Shown here: in pieces, positions 29,750-43,500 of the stretch
How the letters are laid out: each line of letters begins with the position of its first letter
Position numbering within the stretch: the first letter of the stretch is position 1
NCBI GenBank assembly: GCA_907165065.1
Contig: OU015550.1
Span: 2,098,001-2,162,000, forward strand
Direction: 5' to 3'
Source: Caprimulgus europaeus
Lineage: Eukaryota > Chordata > Aves > Caprimulgiformes > Caprimulgidae
Length of the DNA: 64,000 nucleotides
The notes under the pieces: generated by a model
Database searches by the model: none
What the model saw: only the letters and a program-made list of their open reading frames with translations
Told to the model about the DNA's origin: nothing
Program-made: the position numbers and the translations under genes

Positions 29750-31450
29750 AGCCTCTGCCAAGAGCTGGCTCCAGATCCGCAGGCAGCTCTGGGCTGCATT
29801 TCCCCTCCGGCACGGAGCGGAGCTTGGGGGGTCCGGGGTTCACTCCTCCTCGCTGACACCCAGCACCCACAGCCCGGCCAGCACCCTGCGGGGAGGTGAG
29901 GGGGTGCGGGGGGCTGCGGGGGGTGGGATGAATGGATGGATGGATGGAGGGAGGGATGCGGAGATGGAGGAGCGTGTTTTGGTGGGGGGGTGAGGGGGGC
30001 AGCGGTGGGGGGCTGTGAGGCTGTGTGGGGGGTGGTCCCAACCGCCCCCCCCCCTCCCTCCGGCGGGGCGGTGCCGGTTCCCGTGACCCCGCCGCTCGCT
30101 CCAGTCGTTCTTCCCCCGCCGAGCTCCGGTGCAGCCCCCGCCCAACCCAGCGCAACAGGCCCCCCCCGGCCCGGCCACGCGTGAGCGGGAGCCCCCCACA
30201 CCCCAACAGAGCCGCAGCCCCACCGGGGAGGGCGGGGGACGCGGGAGGGGAGGCGGAGGGAGCATATTCATTCCCCCCCCCCCCCCCTCTTTCCTTCCTC
30301 TCTAATAACCGGGGAGGTGCCCCCCGGCCGCCCCCCCCTCCTCCCCGAGCCCGGCCCGGGGGTGCGGAGGGAGCGCGGAGAGGGAGGAGCGGTTGGCGGG
30401 GACCCCCCCCGCGCCTGGCGCTGCAGGGACCAGGCGGGGGGGACACGTAGCCCGGCGGGGCTCAGGGCTCCCCCCCCCCCCCCCCCCCCCCCGCCCTGGC
30501 CTTGGCAGCATCATCCTCATCCTCCTCCTCAGCCGGGCCCGCATCCCCCCGCCGCGAACCCCCCCTGCCCTCCCCAGCCCTGCCCGCGGTCCCCTCCCTC
30601 CCGCACTTGTTGCTGCCCGGCGGGGCTGCGCTGACTCCTCGTTTCAAGCGGTTTTATTTCGGGGGGGTGTGGAGGGTGTGGGGTGGTTTTGGAGAGGGTG
30701 GAGGTTGCAGCTTCCCCTGCCCTCCCCTAGCAGTAGCCGGCTCGGCTCCAGCTTGCTCCCCCCCGCGAAGGCCAGAGCTCAGCCTGAGCCCCCCTAATTT
30801 TCCCCTCCCCAGTCCCATCTCTGTCCCCATCTCCCGTCTCCACCGACCCCCAGCTCCTCGCCCGGAGGAAGGGTGCGCGTCTCGTGGATCTTCCATCCAC
30901 CCAAATCTATGATCAGCTCCGTGTGTGTCTCCTCCTACCGTGGACGCAAGTCTGGGAATAAACCACCCTCCAAAACATGCCTGAAGGAAGAGATGGGCAA
31001 AGGGGAAGAGTCGGACAAGATCACCATCAATGTAGGTGGTACCCGGCATGAGACCTACAAAAGCACCCTACGGACTTTGCCGGGCACCCGCCTGGCCTGG
31101 CTCGCTGACCCCGATGCCCAGAGCAACTTTGACTTTGATGGTAAAAGCAATGAGTTCTTCTTTGATCGTCACCCTGGGATCTTCTCCTACGTGCTCAACT
31201 ATTACCGTACCGGCAAACTGCACTGCCCCGCGGATATCTGCGGGCCCCTCTTCGAGGAGGAGCTGACCTACTGGGGTATCGACGAGACGGATGTGGAGCC
31301 TTGCTGTTGGATGACCTACCGCCAGCATCGTGATGCAGAAGAGGCCCTGGATATCTTTGAGAGTCCTGAACCTGGTGGAGGCACTGGTGGAGAGGAACCT
31401 GAAGAGGAAGGGGGTAGGGAGATGGCCCTTCAACGCCTGGGCATGGATGA
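29750..31450 (+). promoter_or_regulatory. KCNC4: CpG island and promoter region of KCNC4
   Basis: CpG density rises sharply here relative to flanking DNA. There are GC boxes such as CGGGGCGGTG near 30062, CCGCCCCCC runs, and many CGs up to and through the first coding exon. No clear TATA box is seen, as is usual for CpG-island promoters. Two long C runs lie inside (30273-30287 and 30470-30492). The transcription start cannot be fixed from sequence. Confidence 0.75.
30470..30492. repeat. C23 homopolymer run in the KCNC4 CpG island
   Basis: Twenty-three consecutive Cs lie about 420 bp upstream of the KCNC4 start codon. A 15-C run lies at 30273-30287. They may form a G-quadruplex or i-motif and are probably length-variable or a sequencing problem spot. 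Confidence 0.9.
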
Positions 31451-31559
31451 CAGGCCACCAGGGGCAGCTGGGGCTGCTGGAGGGGGTGGCTGCTGTCGGA
31501 ATTGGCAGCCAAGGATGTGGGCGCTCTTTGAGGATCCCTACTCATCCAAGGCAGCAAGG
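30909..31559 (+). CDS. KCNC4: KCNC4 coding exon 1: inactivation ball and T1 domain (residues 1-217)
   Basis: The ATG at 30909 is the first in-frame ATG and gives the conserved ball peptide [14 protein letters not shown]. An upstream in-frame GTG at 30873 is not a credible start. The context (TCT before ATG) is weak. The exon encodes the T1 tetramerisation domain with [40 protein letters not shown] and the zinc ligands of HX5CX20CC. A Gly/Glu-rich linker follows, then [19 protein letters not shown]. The donor is GTAAGC, phase 0. Confidence 0.97.
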
Positions 31560-34500
31560 GTAAGCTCCTGAAACACACTGGTGGGGAGGTGGGATGGGGC
31601 TGTGCTGGGATTGTGTCTTCATCTCCCCATCCCCGTGGGTGACTGGGACTCTTCTAGTGGGTTCCATGGGCCCCCTTGTAGCCATCCACCTCCTACCATG
31701 GAGCACGTTGGCCATCTCCCATCCTACAGGAAGGCTCTTCCAACATCTCCACATCCCCTCCCACTGCATCACACCTGGGGGAACTGGGCTGAAACTGGGG
31801 GCAAACTGAGCTCTCTGCCACCTTCACACCCTCAGGCACCTCCTGGGCACATGGAGACGAGGGATTTTCAAGGAGAGCCCTTGGTAGGGTTGAGTCCTGG
31901 CAGAGTTTCTGGATGCTGTAGGACAGGCAGGATTGCTTTGGTTGGTTCCTCTGGCTGGGTGCGAGCTTGCCCACACCAAAACCCATATTTAATGGCCCAG
32001 GAGTGGAGTGGAGGGACAGGGCTGGTGACTGCTGGCACCCAAAGCAGATCCTAAAGTAAATGAGATCCTCAGGGTTGTCCCTAAGGAGCTTGTGTTCCCC
32101 TTCTGCAGCAGCAGCAGCCCCAAAGGACACTCCAGCAGCACCCCCATCCCCGCACCCCTGTCACCCACCGTCACGGCGTCGATGCTGCCCACGCGCAGCA
32201 TACGGTCCCCGTCAGCACGCGCGAGCGCGGGCTCTCAGCCGCCGTTAACACACAAACACACCAACCCCCTCCAGCCACATGTGTCCCCAGGGACCCGGGA
32301 CACTGTGCACGCACACGCGTGTGCACATACATGTGTTGACATGACACCCCCCCCCTCCACCTCCCCTTGCACGTGCAGGTGATCTGAACCCACAGACACC
32401 CCCACGCCTGGGATGTGGCCCTCACAACCAAGCTCCCAGCCTGGCTTGGGCACTGTTCTGCACACACATCTCCTCTCCCAGCTCATCCCCAAAGTGCTCC
32501 CCACTGACCCCCAGACCCCCCACCACCACTTTTCCATCCCCATTGCTCCCATCCTTCCCCCCCATCACACCCAGCTTAGAAATCTACCACATACACATAT
32601 ATAAATATTTGGGATTTAAATGAATTCTGGATGCATTTAGAGGTGTAAAAAAAAAACCCAACCCCAAAACAACAACAAAAAAACCCCAAACCAACAAAAC
32701 CCAAGCAAGGAACCCATCCCTGGTATGAAATCCTGCAGGCATTTCACACCCACCCTGGTGCGTGGGGCAGGGGGTCACTTTGTCACCGCCAACGTAAGAG
32801 CAACGCGCACGTCCGCAGAGGACGCTTGGGCAGCCAGAGCTTGAGTGGTTTTAAACAAGGTCCCTGATCTTTTCCCCATCTCTTGAGGGCTTGTTGCTTC
32901 TGCAAGATGCTCTGAGAGGTGCAAAGCTCCGAAGAAAAAATTAAAGGAGAAAAAACAAACCCCAAACCCCCAACAAAACCCCAACAAAACCCCAACAAAA
33001 CCCCAACAAAACCCCAACAAAACCCCAAGAAACCTCAGCAGGAGAATTTGCCTCAGATTTGTCACGTTATGATTTGGTTCTGTTTTCCCCCTGTGCCCAG
33101 CTGCTCTCACAAAGGCTTTTGCTGAACAGGAGCAGGAGGAGTGAGGGTGTCGCAGGGAGCAGAGGGTGGTTGTGATGTGAGCCCTGACTGGGGTCAAAGT
33201 GGGACCAGTCTGCACTGGGAGCTGCACTGGGAGCTCCCCGCTTCCTTCTTACTGCTCTAAGATCAAGTGGTGCTCAGCTTTGCACCACCATGGGGATGGT
33301 CACCTTCCAAGTGATTCTAGGTCCTATTTTCCACTTCAAAATGTCACCATGGTTGTGAAATGGCTTCGAAGTGCTTTGGCAGAAGGGGAAACTGAGGCAC
33401 GGAGCAGTTCAACCAACTCAAGTAAGCACAACCTGCCCAGTATACCCAGTTAATGCAGGGAACCATTACTGGTTTGGAGTCACCATCCATCACTAGGTTG
33501 CTCTGGTACCCATGAGCATCTCTCCAGCTGCAACGTTCATGGTGCTGCCCTGGGAGTTTTGAAGTGGTTGAAGTGGGATTTCTTTAATATTACCCCATTT
33601 TGGAGTCTTCTCCTTCCTTTTCTGAGCAAAACTGGTGCTGCTGGTGGTGGTGTTTGGCCTGGGGATGCTCCGGAGCAGCTGGTCTGGTGCATCTTGCCAA
33701 CCCTTGGCAGTAGTGGGAAGGAGAAGGGTCCCAGGTTGTGTGTGCAGAACCTCTCCCTCCATCGTGTGACAGCAGTGACCAAGAGGCTCAGGGGGGGAAT
33801 TTCTCTGGTCCTTGCTCCTCCTCACCCTGACTCAGGTGGTGGTGGTGCTTCAGGCCCTGACTCAGTTGGTTCCTGGCTGTTTTCATCTTTCCCTCCTTCC
33901 AGCACTTCTCTCTCCCGGCACCTCCTGAGCTGGCAACCGTGTGAGCTTGAGGTTAGAAATTCCCCCCCTAGTTTTGAGCCTCTTTTCCTTGTACCATCAA
34001 CGCCAACAGGGTCTTGTCTCCTGTGTCTAGTCCAGTCTCAGTAAAAATTTGGTCCCTAGTGTAGCTGCTGTCCCAGCTGGAGCATAAAACTCTTTTACTC
34101 CCCATAAGAAACCACCCTGGTCATGATTTCACTTCTACTTCCAAACTGTGCTCACTTGTAGCTCCTCAGTTCTTTCCCTTCTCAACCCAATTTTGGGGTC
34201 CTGACTTCACTTCCATTGGGACTTCCAGGCTAGTGACCCTCTGTAGGGTCATGGCTTTTTTTGGGAACGCCCATCCCAAACTGTTGAGCGCATGTTAAGA
34301 TTGTGTTGATCATCAGCAGGTTCTGGAGGACCTGTTTGGTGGCACTTTTGATGCTGTATCAGTGACCACTGGGTGGACATATACAGATTTTATCTTACTT
34401 TTAAGACAGTTTTGGAAAAATCTTGAGCTTGGAGCAGGGACCAAAGCTGAGATAAGACATCTCAGGTCAGATCTTCATCTGACACAAAACCAGAGCAGCA

Positions 34501-37500
34501 CTGTTGCCTTTGGGAGATGATGGTTGGTGTTGGCTGTGAACCTGACTCTGCTATTTTTAGAGGTTGCTTTTGCTCCTGGGGCTAAATCAGATCTCACCTC
34601 CACGGCTGCTCCACTGCCCGAGTGTTTGCAGGGTCTCACTCTCTTCCTTGGTAATTTTTTTCCTCCTACTTTGCTTCCAGTCTAAGTTTTTACTCTTCAA
34701 GTTTTCTTGAGGTTCTCCATACGGTGAAACTCAGGAACGTGACTCAGCCCTCAGCTGAAAAGTGGATTATTGTGGCCGTGCAAATGCTGGGAGGACACAC
34801 GTGTCGGGTTAAACCAGCCTTGGTTTGAGATCCCACTTTTTGGATGAGTTTGCTTCCCAAATTGTGGAAGGCTGATGACTGAGGGCCACTTTCAGAGCTG
34901 CCACCAGCAGAGCAGTGGTCCAGCATGGTCTGCTCTGAAGGGTATAGAGCATCTCAGCCCATCCTCAAGCAGGTGTCTAGCACTGGTGGGGAGAAGAATC
35001 ATCTCCCAGAGGTTTCTCCATCAGTTAAAACCTGGTTTAAGTGTCATGTGTAAGTTTTGGAGGGCTGCTGCTCTCTGTGCTGGACCCACGTGGGTTTGCC
35101 CTTGGGGACACCCCTCAAGGATGTTCTCACGGGGCACAGAGCTGCCAGCACGTTACCACCAGTGACCGGGGCCGGGTTTCTCTCCAGTGTGACTCAGGCT
35201 GTCCCTGCTGCTGATTCACTCCAGCCAAGGACCTGGGCTGTCGTCTCCAGCAAGGATCACGATGCAGCTGCTGCTGAGTGCAGCCAGTGGAGCCCATTCC
35301 ACAGCAGAAGGTCACATCCTGCTCAGTGCAGGCAGGGGGGTTATCAGCAAAGGGTGCTGTAGCAGGATCTGCTCCCAGGAAGCCAAACCCTGGTGCTGGA
35401 GGAAGGTAGAAGAAGAGCTTTTCTGCTTGGAGGCTTTTTTTTTTCTCAGGGGTTCTTGGAAACAGCTGCTCTGGGTGATGGACTCATCATGAGCTCATCC
35501 TGGCGGGAAGGAGGGCTGAGCAGGATTGATGAGAGGGACAACAACGTGTTTTCTTTCTCATACAGCTTGTGGTTTCCACCACGTGCTGCTGGCCCCTCCT
35601 CGCTCACATCCCAGGCCAAGCAGCAGCATGCTGTGGGGAGAAGGTGGCATGAAGGGGACAAAGGTCTCACCTGTCACCAGGTCCAGGCATCAGTGGGATG
35701 ATGAGCTCTGCCTGCTCCTCTCCTCCTCATCCTGCCCTCTCAGTCCTGGGGCCATTTCTGGGCACGTTGTCCACCACTGACCCTTAGGGAGCAGGAAGGG
35801 GGCAAGAGGACATCTCTGATACATCCAGACCCCAAACCTCATAGTCATGGGTGGTGTGAGCATCTCATCTGGTGGGAGCTGGGATGAGTGTGGGGGAAAG
35901 GTCTTCGAATGAGTCCTCTCAAAGTTCCCTTGCCATGCATGTTCCCAGTGGAGGCTTGCTCTGAACCCAGGCTGTTGCAGGTCTCTCTTCATCCCCACCA
36001 TTGTCATCTCTAGCACATCTCCAGCCACAACTGAAGCCCAGCACACCCTCCCCTCTACACAGCACTTGGAGAAAGGTTCTGGACTGATGGCCCTAGACAC
36101 TGAGGTTTGCTGTCAACTCATGGGAGAGGTCCAGGGAACCCTGCATGTTCTCCATCCTTGGTCTTGGGGAAGTGGGTGACAGTTTCGAGGCTGTTGCTCT
36201 CATTTTTACTGAATGAGGACTTCACCCATCTCTGCTATTGCTATTCACTAGCAGGGCTTCAAAGAGATGTACCAAAGGCAGGTGACACCAGAAGTGTCTC
36301 AGGTTACCCTAAAGTTGTTACCATAGAAGTTCATAAAGCTGCTGCTTTCCTCCAAAGAGGAGAGGTTGACCCAAGTCAGCTCATGGCCCCTGTCACTCCT
36401 ACCTTTGCAGGTAGTTGCTTTTGCTTCGCTTTTCTTCATCCTGGTCTCCATCACAACCTTCTGCCTGGAGACGCACGAGGCCTTCAACATTGACGTCAAC
36501 GTGACGGAGACCCTGGTGGTTGGCAACACCACAACGATCCTGCTGACACGTAAAGTGGAGACGGAGCCCATCCTCACCTACATCGAGGGGGTCTGCGTCC
36601 TCTGGTTCACCCTCGAGTTCCTGGTTCGCATCGTCTGCTGTCCAGATAAGCTTCTCTTCGTTAAAAACCTGCTCAACATCATTGACTTTGTGGCCATCCT
36701 GCCCTTCTATCTGGAGGTGGGTCTCAGTGGCCTGTCCTCCAAAGCTGCCCGGGACGTACTGGGCTTCCTCCGGGTGGTCCGTTTCGTCCGGATCCTCCGG
36801 ATCTTCAAGCTGACGCGGCACTTTGTGGGTCTCCGGGTGTTGGGTCACACACTCCGGGCCAGCACCAACGAATTCCTGCTCCTCATCATCTTCCTCGCCT
36901 TGGGGGTCTTGATTTTCGCCACCATGATCTACTACGCCGAGCGGATCGGGGCCAAGACGTCTGACCCTCGCGGGAGCGACCAGACTCACTTTAAGAACAT
37001 CCCCATTGGGTTCTGGTGGGCTGTGGTCACCATGACGACCCTGGGCTATGGTGACATGTACCCCAAGACCTGGTCAGGTATGGTGGTGGGGGCTCTCTGC
37101 GCCTTGGCCGGGGTGCTGACCATCGCCATGCCCGTGCCTGTCATTGTCAATAACTTTGGGATGTATTATTCCTTGGCCATGGCCAAACAGAAGCTGCCAA
37201 AGAAGAAGAAGAAGCATATACCCCGTCCAGCCCCACTGGACTCCCCAACCTTCTGCAAATCCGAGGAGAACTCCCCCCGTAACAGCACCCAGAGCGACAC
37301 TTGCCCCTTGGCAGTAGAGGAGGGGGCAGCTGAGCGGAAACGGTCAGGTGAGACCCCCAAAGGTGGAGTAGAGGGAAGGGGAGACCTCTAAGAGTCTCCA
37401 GGGTGGTGTTTGTGGTCCCAAAGTCTCCTGCAGGATGTGGGTTTTGGTTCCTGGGGTGGTGAGAACTTGGTGCAGTGGGGCCTTTGGGTGTCCAGGTATT

Positions 37501-40500
37501 GGGTGCTGTATTGGTGGACCAGGATGCTGCAGATCAAGATCCCCTTCCAAGCAGGAGTGAGATCCAGTGAGAACCCTAGGGAAAAGGCCATATCCTCCTC
37601 TCCTAATGGTGTAGATCAAGTCACTGTGGTGTGACTCAAGCTGTCCCACCCTAGCCCACCTCTTCCTCACCCTGACAGAGGTGGGACCATTTGCCTGATT
37701 CCCATCTTAGCCCGGTAACACCCTTGGGGTAGATTTTCTTTTGCTTCCTCCCACTGTAAATCAGAGCAAACTTCACCATCATGGGTAAATCCATGGATAT
37801 TCCTTGGGACTCCACCTCCCCAGTCATCTAGGAGATGTAGCATCATTGCCTGGCAAGGTCAACGCTGCTCCAAAGCCTGTGCTGGGGCAGGAGCAAAATC
37901 AGGCCCCATACATTTGTCATTTGGCCTGATGGGTTTGGCCAATCTTTCCTTCAGGTCAGGAGAAGACATGGTCCCAGCTGTGGGCAGTTGTTGGTGGGCA
38001 GCATTGCTTGGGCTGATCTTGGGGGACTACAAGTACCTTGTCATGGTATCACTGCTGGCCATGGAGGCTGCTTTGCCCTTTTCATCTTGGTTTGCTGCCA
38101 GCAGCACCTCCAGAGCAGCTGGCTTGGCAGAGTAGAAACAAGAGGGACCATGGTGGGGTTGTGTCCTGCACTGCTGTGGCATTTGCTGAGGTCAGCCTTG
38201 AGCATCCACACATCTGTCCACGTGTCTAACGGTGATGGTCCTGTACCTCTGGGGACACAGGGAGCTCCAAATGCCCCAGTTGGGTGTTTGTCCCTACAAA
38301 TGTCCCTTTTCCATGTGTGTCCCTGGCAGTGTGGAGCAGTGAGAGTAGCTGTCCTGCTCTGGAGGTCAACCCCATCCCTTCACCCCAACGTTGATCCAGG
38401 AGCTCAGGCCAGACCCTCACCTGGCATTCAGCTAACGAACCACAGAGTCAGATGACACCAATTAGCACTTCACCACTAACCTGAGCAGCTCCTATCTCAA
38501 CTGTGAGTGTTGGAGAGCTAATTCCCACCAATTAGGTGGGTGGATCTCAAAGGCCAGGGGTGTTTCTTCCTGAGCAAACCCTGGTTGGCTTCACACAGGG
38601 TGTAGAACCCTCAGCAGAAGCAAGAGCTGCTGCCTGGGGTTAAAATCTGGCATGGTCCTGCTCCCTGGTCACTCTAAGTTGGCATGTCCAGGCTGGGATC
38701 AGATCACTGGTGGGTGTTGCTTTGGGCAATCTGGTCTTCTACTTCCTTGCATGGTTTAAGCCACCTTTCTGGCCACCTCAAGCACCTTGTCCTGTGGGTT
38801 TATCAACTCCTGATGGGTCTCTGACACCTTCTTGCAGACTCTAAGCAGAATGGTGAGGCCAACGTGGTGCTGTCAGATGAGGAGCAGCCGCTGTCACCGA
38901 CTGATGAGGAGAAGCGGCCCATGCGGCGCTCCAGCACCCGGGATAAGAACAAGAAATCCTCCACCTGCTTCCTGCTGGCCACGGGTGACTTCTCCTGTAC
39001 AGCAGATGGAGGCATCCAGAAAGGTATGGCTGATGCTGGAGACGTGAGCTGGCCCATGGGTGGGGAGGGTGAGATGGAGGGGTGAGGTAGAACTTTATTG
39101 CATCTGTCCGAGATGGTGGTTCATCCCCATCTGCCTGCCTGGCTGTGGTTCTCTGCTCTCCAAATCCACTTGTCTTCCTGCCTCTCCACCTGCTTCATCT
39201 CCATCCACCACGTCTCTCCATGCTGGCTCTCTCCTTTTTGTTTTCTCCTCCCCTAGTTGCCACCTTTTTGGGTCTGTGACCCCATGCTGGCTGCACTGCT
39301 CTCCTTGGGGACAGGTCTGTTCCCTTTGCTCCCTAGTGCTCCAGCATCTCCTGTCCCTCCAGCTCTTCTCCCTGGACCTCAATCACCCATCTCAGGGTGG
39401 TGTGAGGTGGACATCTCACCCAGGGAGGTGGTGAGGTTATGACTGAAGGTGGTTGAAAGCTTTTCAGTAGGGAAAAATGTCCATGGGCTTTTCCTTTCCT
39501 CTCCCCCTCTGATGTCTTCTGATGGGTTTGAGCGTGGGGAGCTGCGATGTGTCAAGTGCTGTCTTGCCAAGAGCACGGGGCTGCCAGGAAGGCTGTCTCC
39601 TCTGGGTTGGAAAGGGAGCTCTGTGAAGTGTTGAGGTGTTCTGTAGGAAACTGTGAGGGAGATGAGTTGGGAAAACACAAAACTCTCCTTCCCATGACAA
39701 AACAACAGTCCTCTCCAGCATGGTCCTTTTGCACCAGCCTTCTCTGCTCCACCAACAAACCATCTTGCAGCACCCCAGCCCCTGTGTCTACCTTGAGCCC
39801 CCAAATCCAGCTGCACCCTCAATTGCTGGGTTCATTCTTAGGACATGGCTCAGTTCTTCAGTTCTGCAGTGTTTCTGGTGTGTCCAGGGTGGTGTGGGAT
39901 GAGGTAGCTGCAGAGCTGACCTACTTCTGCCTCCTTGATACCATCTAATCCCAGTGACTTGCAGGGAATGGTACATGTGAGCTGGGACCAGGCAAGAGAG
40001 AAGATGATGTGCTACATCTCTGACCTGCACACCAAGACCTGTTGGCTTGTGGTGTTGGTGCTTTGGAGGACCTCAAGGGTTTGTTGCTGTAGCTTTGCTT
40101 GGGATGGTAAAGACTGGATGGGCTTGGGACATAGGGAGGACCTCAGCTTTGGGTCTGTGACCTCCAGCCCTGGTGTTCAGGTTCATCTCACACCCTCCTG
40201 GAGTCACCTGTTTTCATGTGTGAGGTAGCCCAGTTCATCCCAGGCTGACCTGGGCCAGACTCTCCAGTAGCCCCTGCAGTGAGAGGAGGTGTTTGGGGGC
40301 AACCATGTTTCTTACATGAGTAGAAGCAAGGTGGTTGCTTCCTCCTGGGAAATCAAGGATTCCCTTTGGTGTTCCTGCTCGGCATGGTTCCTTAGAAAGA
40401 GTCAAAAAATGAGAAGCTTTGCTCATCCTTGGGCAGAAGGGCACTCTACAAATATTGGCTTGAAGACCCTCAAGTTTTTCTGGAAGTGCCTTCTTCTGTG

Positions 40501-43500
40501 AAATTGGTGTATTTTCTTAATGCCTGCTAATGAGAAAGAGAGGGCTCTTGTCCTGCCCCAAGCTCAGGGAGACATTGAACTGGAAGGGATGAAGGAGAGG
40601 GATGAAAGCCAGTGCTGATCTTCATCCTTACAAGATGCTCAAGTCAGGCATCTCTTCACCTGAAGCATTTGAGCTTGGTCCTACTGAAGCCAGGAGAACT
40701 AGAGTAGATCTAATAGGTGAGGATCTAGTGATGTTCTTGCTGAGCTCCCAAATCACATTCCTTAGCTGCAGGAGACCAGGAGATTTATTTCATGCATGGT
40801 GGCAGCAACAGCTACTTGAGAGGGCACTTTGGTGATCTTCATTGGTTTGTTCTGGTGTCCCTCCTGCAGATGTCAGAGTGCTTTAGATGATTAAAAGTAG
40901 ATTCGTTTGGGGGTCACCCCCCACTTTGCTGAAATGGTTTTGCATCTGGAGAAAGATGGATCTTGTGTCCAGAGGTGCTTGAGTGATGTGTGAGACCTTT
41001 TGGGGAAGAGGGAACCTCAATATCTGCGTCCTGCTTGGGCTCTTGGGGATGGACTGGTGGGATGCTGTCCTGGGAGGTCAGGGCTGATGTCTTCCCTGGT
41101 GAAATGCTCCAGTGTGGGCAGGGTTAGTGGTGACCAGAGATGAGCAGAGGGGCAGAGCAGCTTCCTGCGCTCCAGCCGAAAGCCGTGGGGAGCCACAAAG
41201 GTGCCTCTTCTCTTGGTCCTGATTTATCTCCTGCTGAGGCTGTTTGTTCTGGTACTGGGATGTTGGCAGCTCTGCAAATTGAGATGAGCTTGGTTCTGAG
41301 CCCAACTTGCTGATGGCCATCTGTCAGATTCTGGGACAGGTACTGGTGTCTGTACAAGCTGTGGAAATCAGGAGATGGAGCTGGTTCAGGAATATGCTGC
41401 AGATCTCAGCATCCATCACGGTTCAAGCCTGATTCCAGCAGTTGGTCTTGTTGGGGCAGCTCAAAGAGAAGAGCTATCCCTGCCAACCACCCCCTGGACC
41501 TGGGCACTGGAGAAGACTGAGCTGGATTGCAGTGGATTGCCATGTGGCATGGGTTTTTTGTCCCTATTGCTGCTTCTAGTGGTGTCACCTTGCTCTCTTA
41601 CTGCTGGGTCTGGCTCCAAACCCCTCCAGCACTCGGATCCTGCTCAGCAGTTCCCCAAAATGTGTCCTGCTGGGGCCCAGACATGTTGACTTGGGTCTCT
41701 CTTGGCATGTAAGCCCCTGGCTTTTCTTGGATGGAGGAATATGGAGGCAGGATGAGTCCAGCATCTCCCATGCCAGCAAGATTGGTTCTGATGGTTGAGG
41801 GAAAGGTAGTGACTGAAACCAGAGTGGGGTTCCAAGAGGAGCCACAGGCAATGGGGTTAATGGGAGGGAAGGGAGGATCTCATCAGCCATTGGAAGGGGT
41901 TGCCCAGGGCAGTTGAGATGGGATGTGAGGAAGAATTTCTTTGCTGAAAGGGTTCTGAGGCCTTGGAAGGGGTTGCCCAGGGCAGTGGTGGAGTCCCCGT
42001 CCCTGGAGGGATTGAAGAGTCGTGTAGACACAGTGCTGAGGGACATGGGTCAGTGGGAACTGGGCAGTGTTGGGTCATGGTTGGACTCCATGAGCTTAAA
42101 GGGCTTTTCCAATCCAGGCCATTCTGTGATTTACCCTCCTGGCAGGTCAGCTCTCCCAGCACCTTGCTTTGAGGGCACCACAAAGCAGCAATTTCTGGCT
42201 TGGTTGCCAGAACCCAACCCTTGGTTGCCATCATGCAGCTGATTTTTACTCTATCACTTGCTCTTAGTGCAGGACCACGACTGGCACATGGCTGGAGTGA
42301 TGCAGGATCTGAACACCCACCAGTGATGCTTGGCTGGGGTGGGGAGCAAGGACAAGGCCATGTTTGCACAGGGACACGTATGTGAGTCCACACAACACGG
42401 AGATGAGCCCTGGGCCACCGTTCTAAACAAGCCCAGGTGTTCCTGGGTGAGGTTCCTCACTTGCATTGTCCCATCCCCATCTGCTGCTGGCCCCAAGCCC
42501 CGTGCCAGCGTGCACGTGCGCTTGTGAGCTGAGTGCTTGCACGTGGGGAACGTGGCAGTGTCAGGTCCTGGGGGAGAGCCCTCAGAGGTTACCCTCTGCC
42601 CCACCACTCTGGTTATAAGATGCCTCCACATGGCTCCTTGGCAACAAAACCCCGTTTATAAAGCAATCTTGGTGACCTCAGGTAGCACCTGTGTGAGTTG
42701 CTGGGTGACGGCTCCGTTAACGAGCAGCACCGGTGGCAATTAGCAGAGCACAACCCTCCAGTGCTTTGCAGCTTGACTCCATGGTGGCATCTGGCCTTGA
42801 GTTTGGTCAAAAGCACCATGGTCTTGAGAGATGGTGTCCTGAGCTCTTTCCAGGTGCTCCTGTGAGCGGGGCTTTATGTGTGTTAGGAATTAATTGATGG
42901 AGAAAATGAAGTGTGGGGCTCGGGGCAGGTTTGTCCTCGGAGTCCTGTTGCAGAGGAGCCCTGGAGATTCTGCTCTTGCTTCCACTGTGGGAACGAGAAA
43001 AGCCTTGCTGAAGTCAGCAGCAGCAGGTTAAGGCAGGTGATCCTCTGTCCCCCAGACCTTTCTCTGCTTCAAAGCTGTAGGAGCTGTGTCTCCTGGGGGG
43101 TTTGAGTTATGGGAGGAGGATGAAGACCCTGTGCCTGCCCTGCCAGCTCCTGGGATTGGGAAATGGGTAGGGAAAACATGTATAAAAAGGGGATAAAAAT
43201 CAGACTGAAAGAGGTCATGTTCTGGAGACCCTTCCAGATGACGCTGGTGTCTCAGCATCCTCCTCGGGGGTGTGTGTGGGGTGATGCCATGATCATTCTG
43301 GTGACTTAATCACAGAACCCCAGAATTCCCTGGATGGGAAAAGCCCTTTAAGCTCATCAAGTCCAACCATGAACCCAACACTGACCAGTCCCCACTGACC
43401 CATGTCCCTCAGCACTGTGTCTACACGACTCTTCAATCCCTCCAGGGATGGGGACTCCACCACTGCCCTGGGCAACCCCTTCCAATGCCTCAGAACCCTT

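Larger units (their letters stand above)
31560..36410 (+). other. KCNC4: KCNC4 intron 1 (about 4.9 kb)
   Basis: No exon recognised. Contents are an alternating CA/CG-rich patch near 32290-32340, a CCCCAACAAAA array (32967-33027) and a MIR-like core at about 33380-33440. The rest is unique sequence without recognised motifs. Confidence 0.75.

Noticed and set aside
29403..30446. Minus-strand open frame of 347 codons over the KCNC4 CpG island
   Set aside because: Very Pro/Gly/Arg-rich composition, as expected from GC-rich DNA with few stops; no domain or splice structure is seen.
30873..30908. N-terminal extension of KCNC4 from an upstream in-frame GTG
   Set aside because: GTG is not a normal start in vertebrates, and the ATG at 30909 gives the conserved ball peptide.
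39024..39085. Read-through of KCNC4 exon 3 as a third C-terminus
   Set aside because: The 20 added residues have no similarity I recognise, and a good donor (GTATGG) is present. It could only arise by intron retention.
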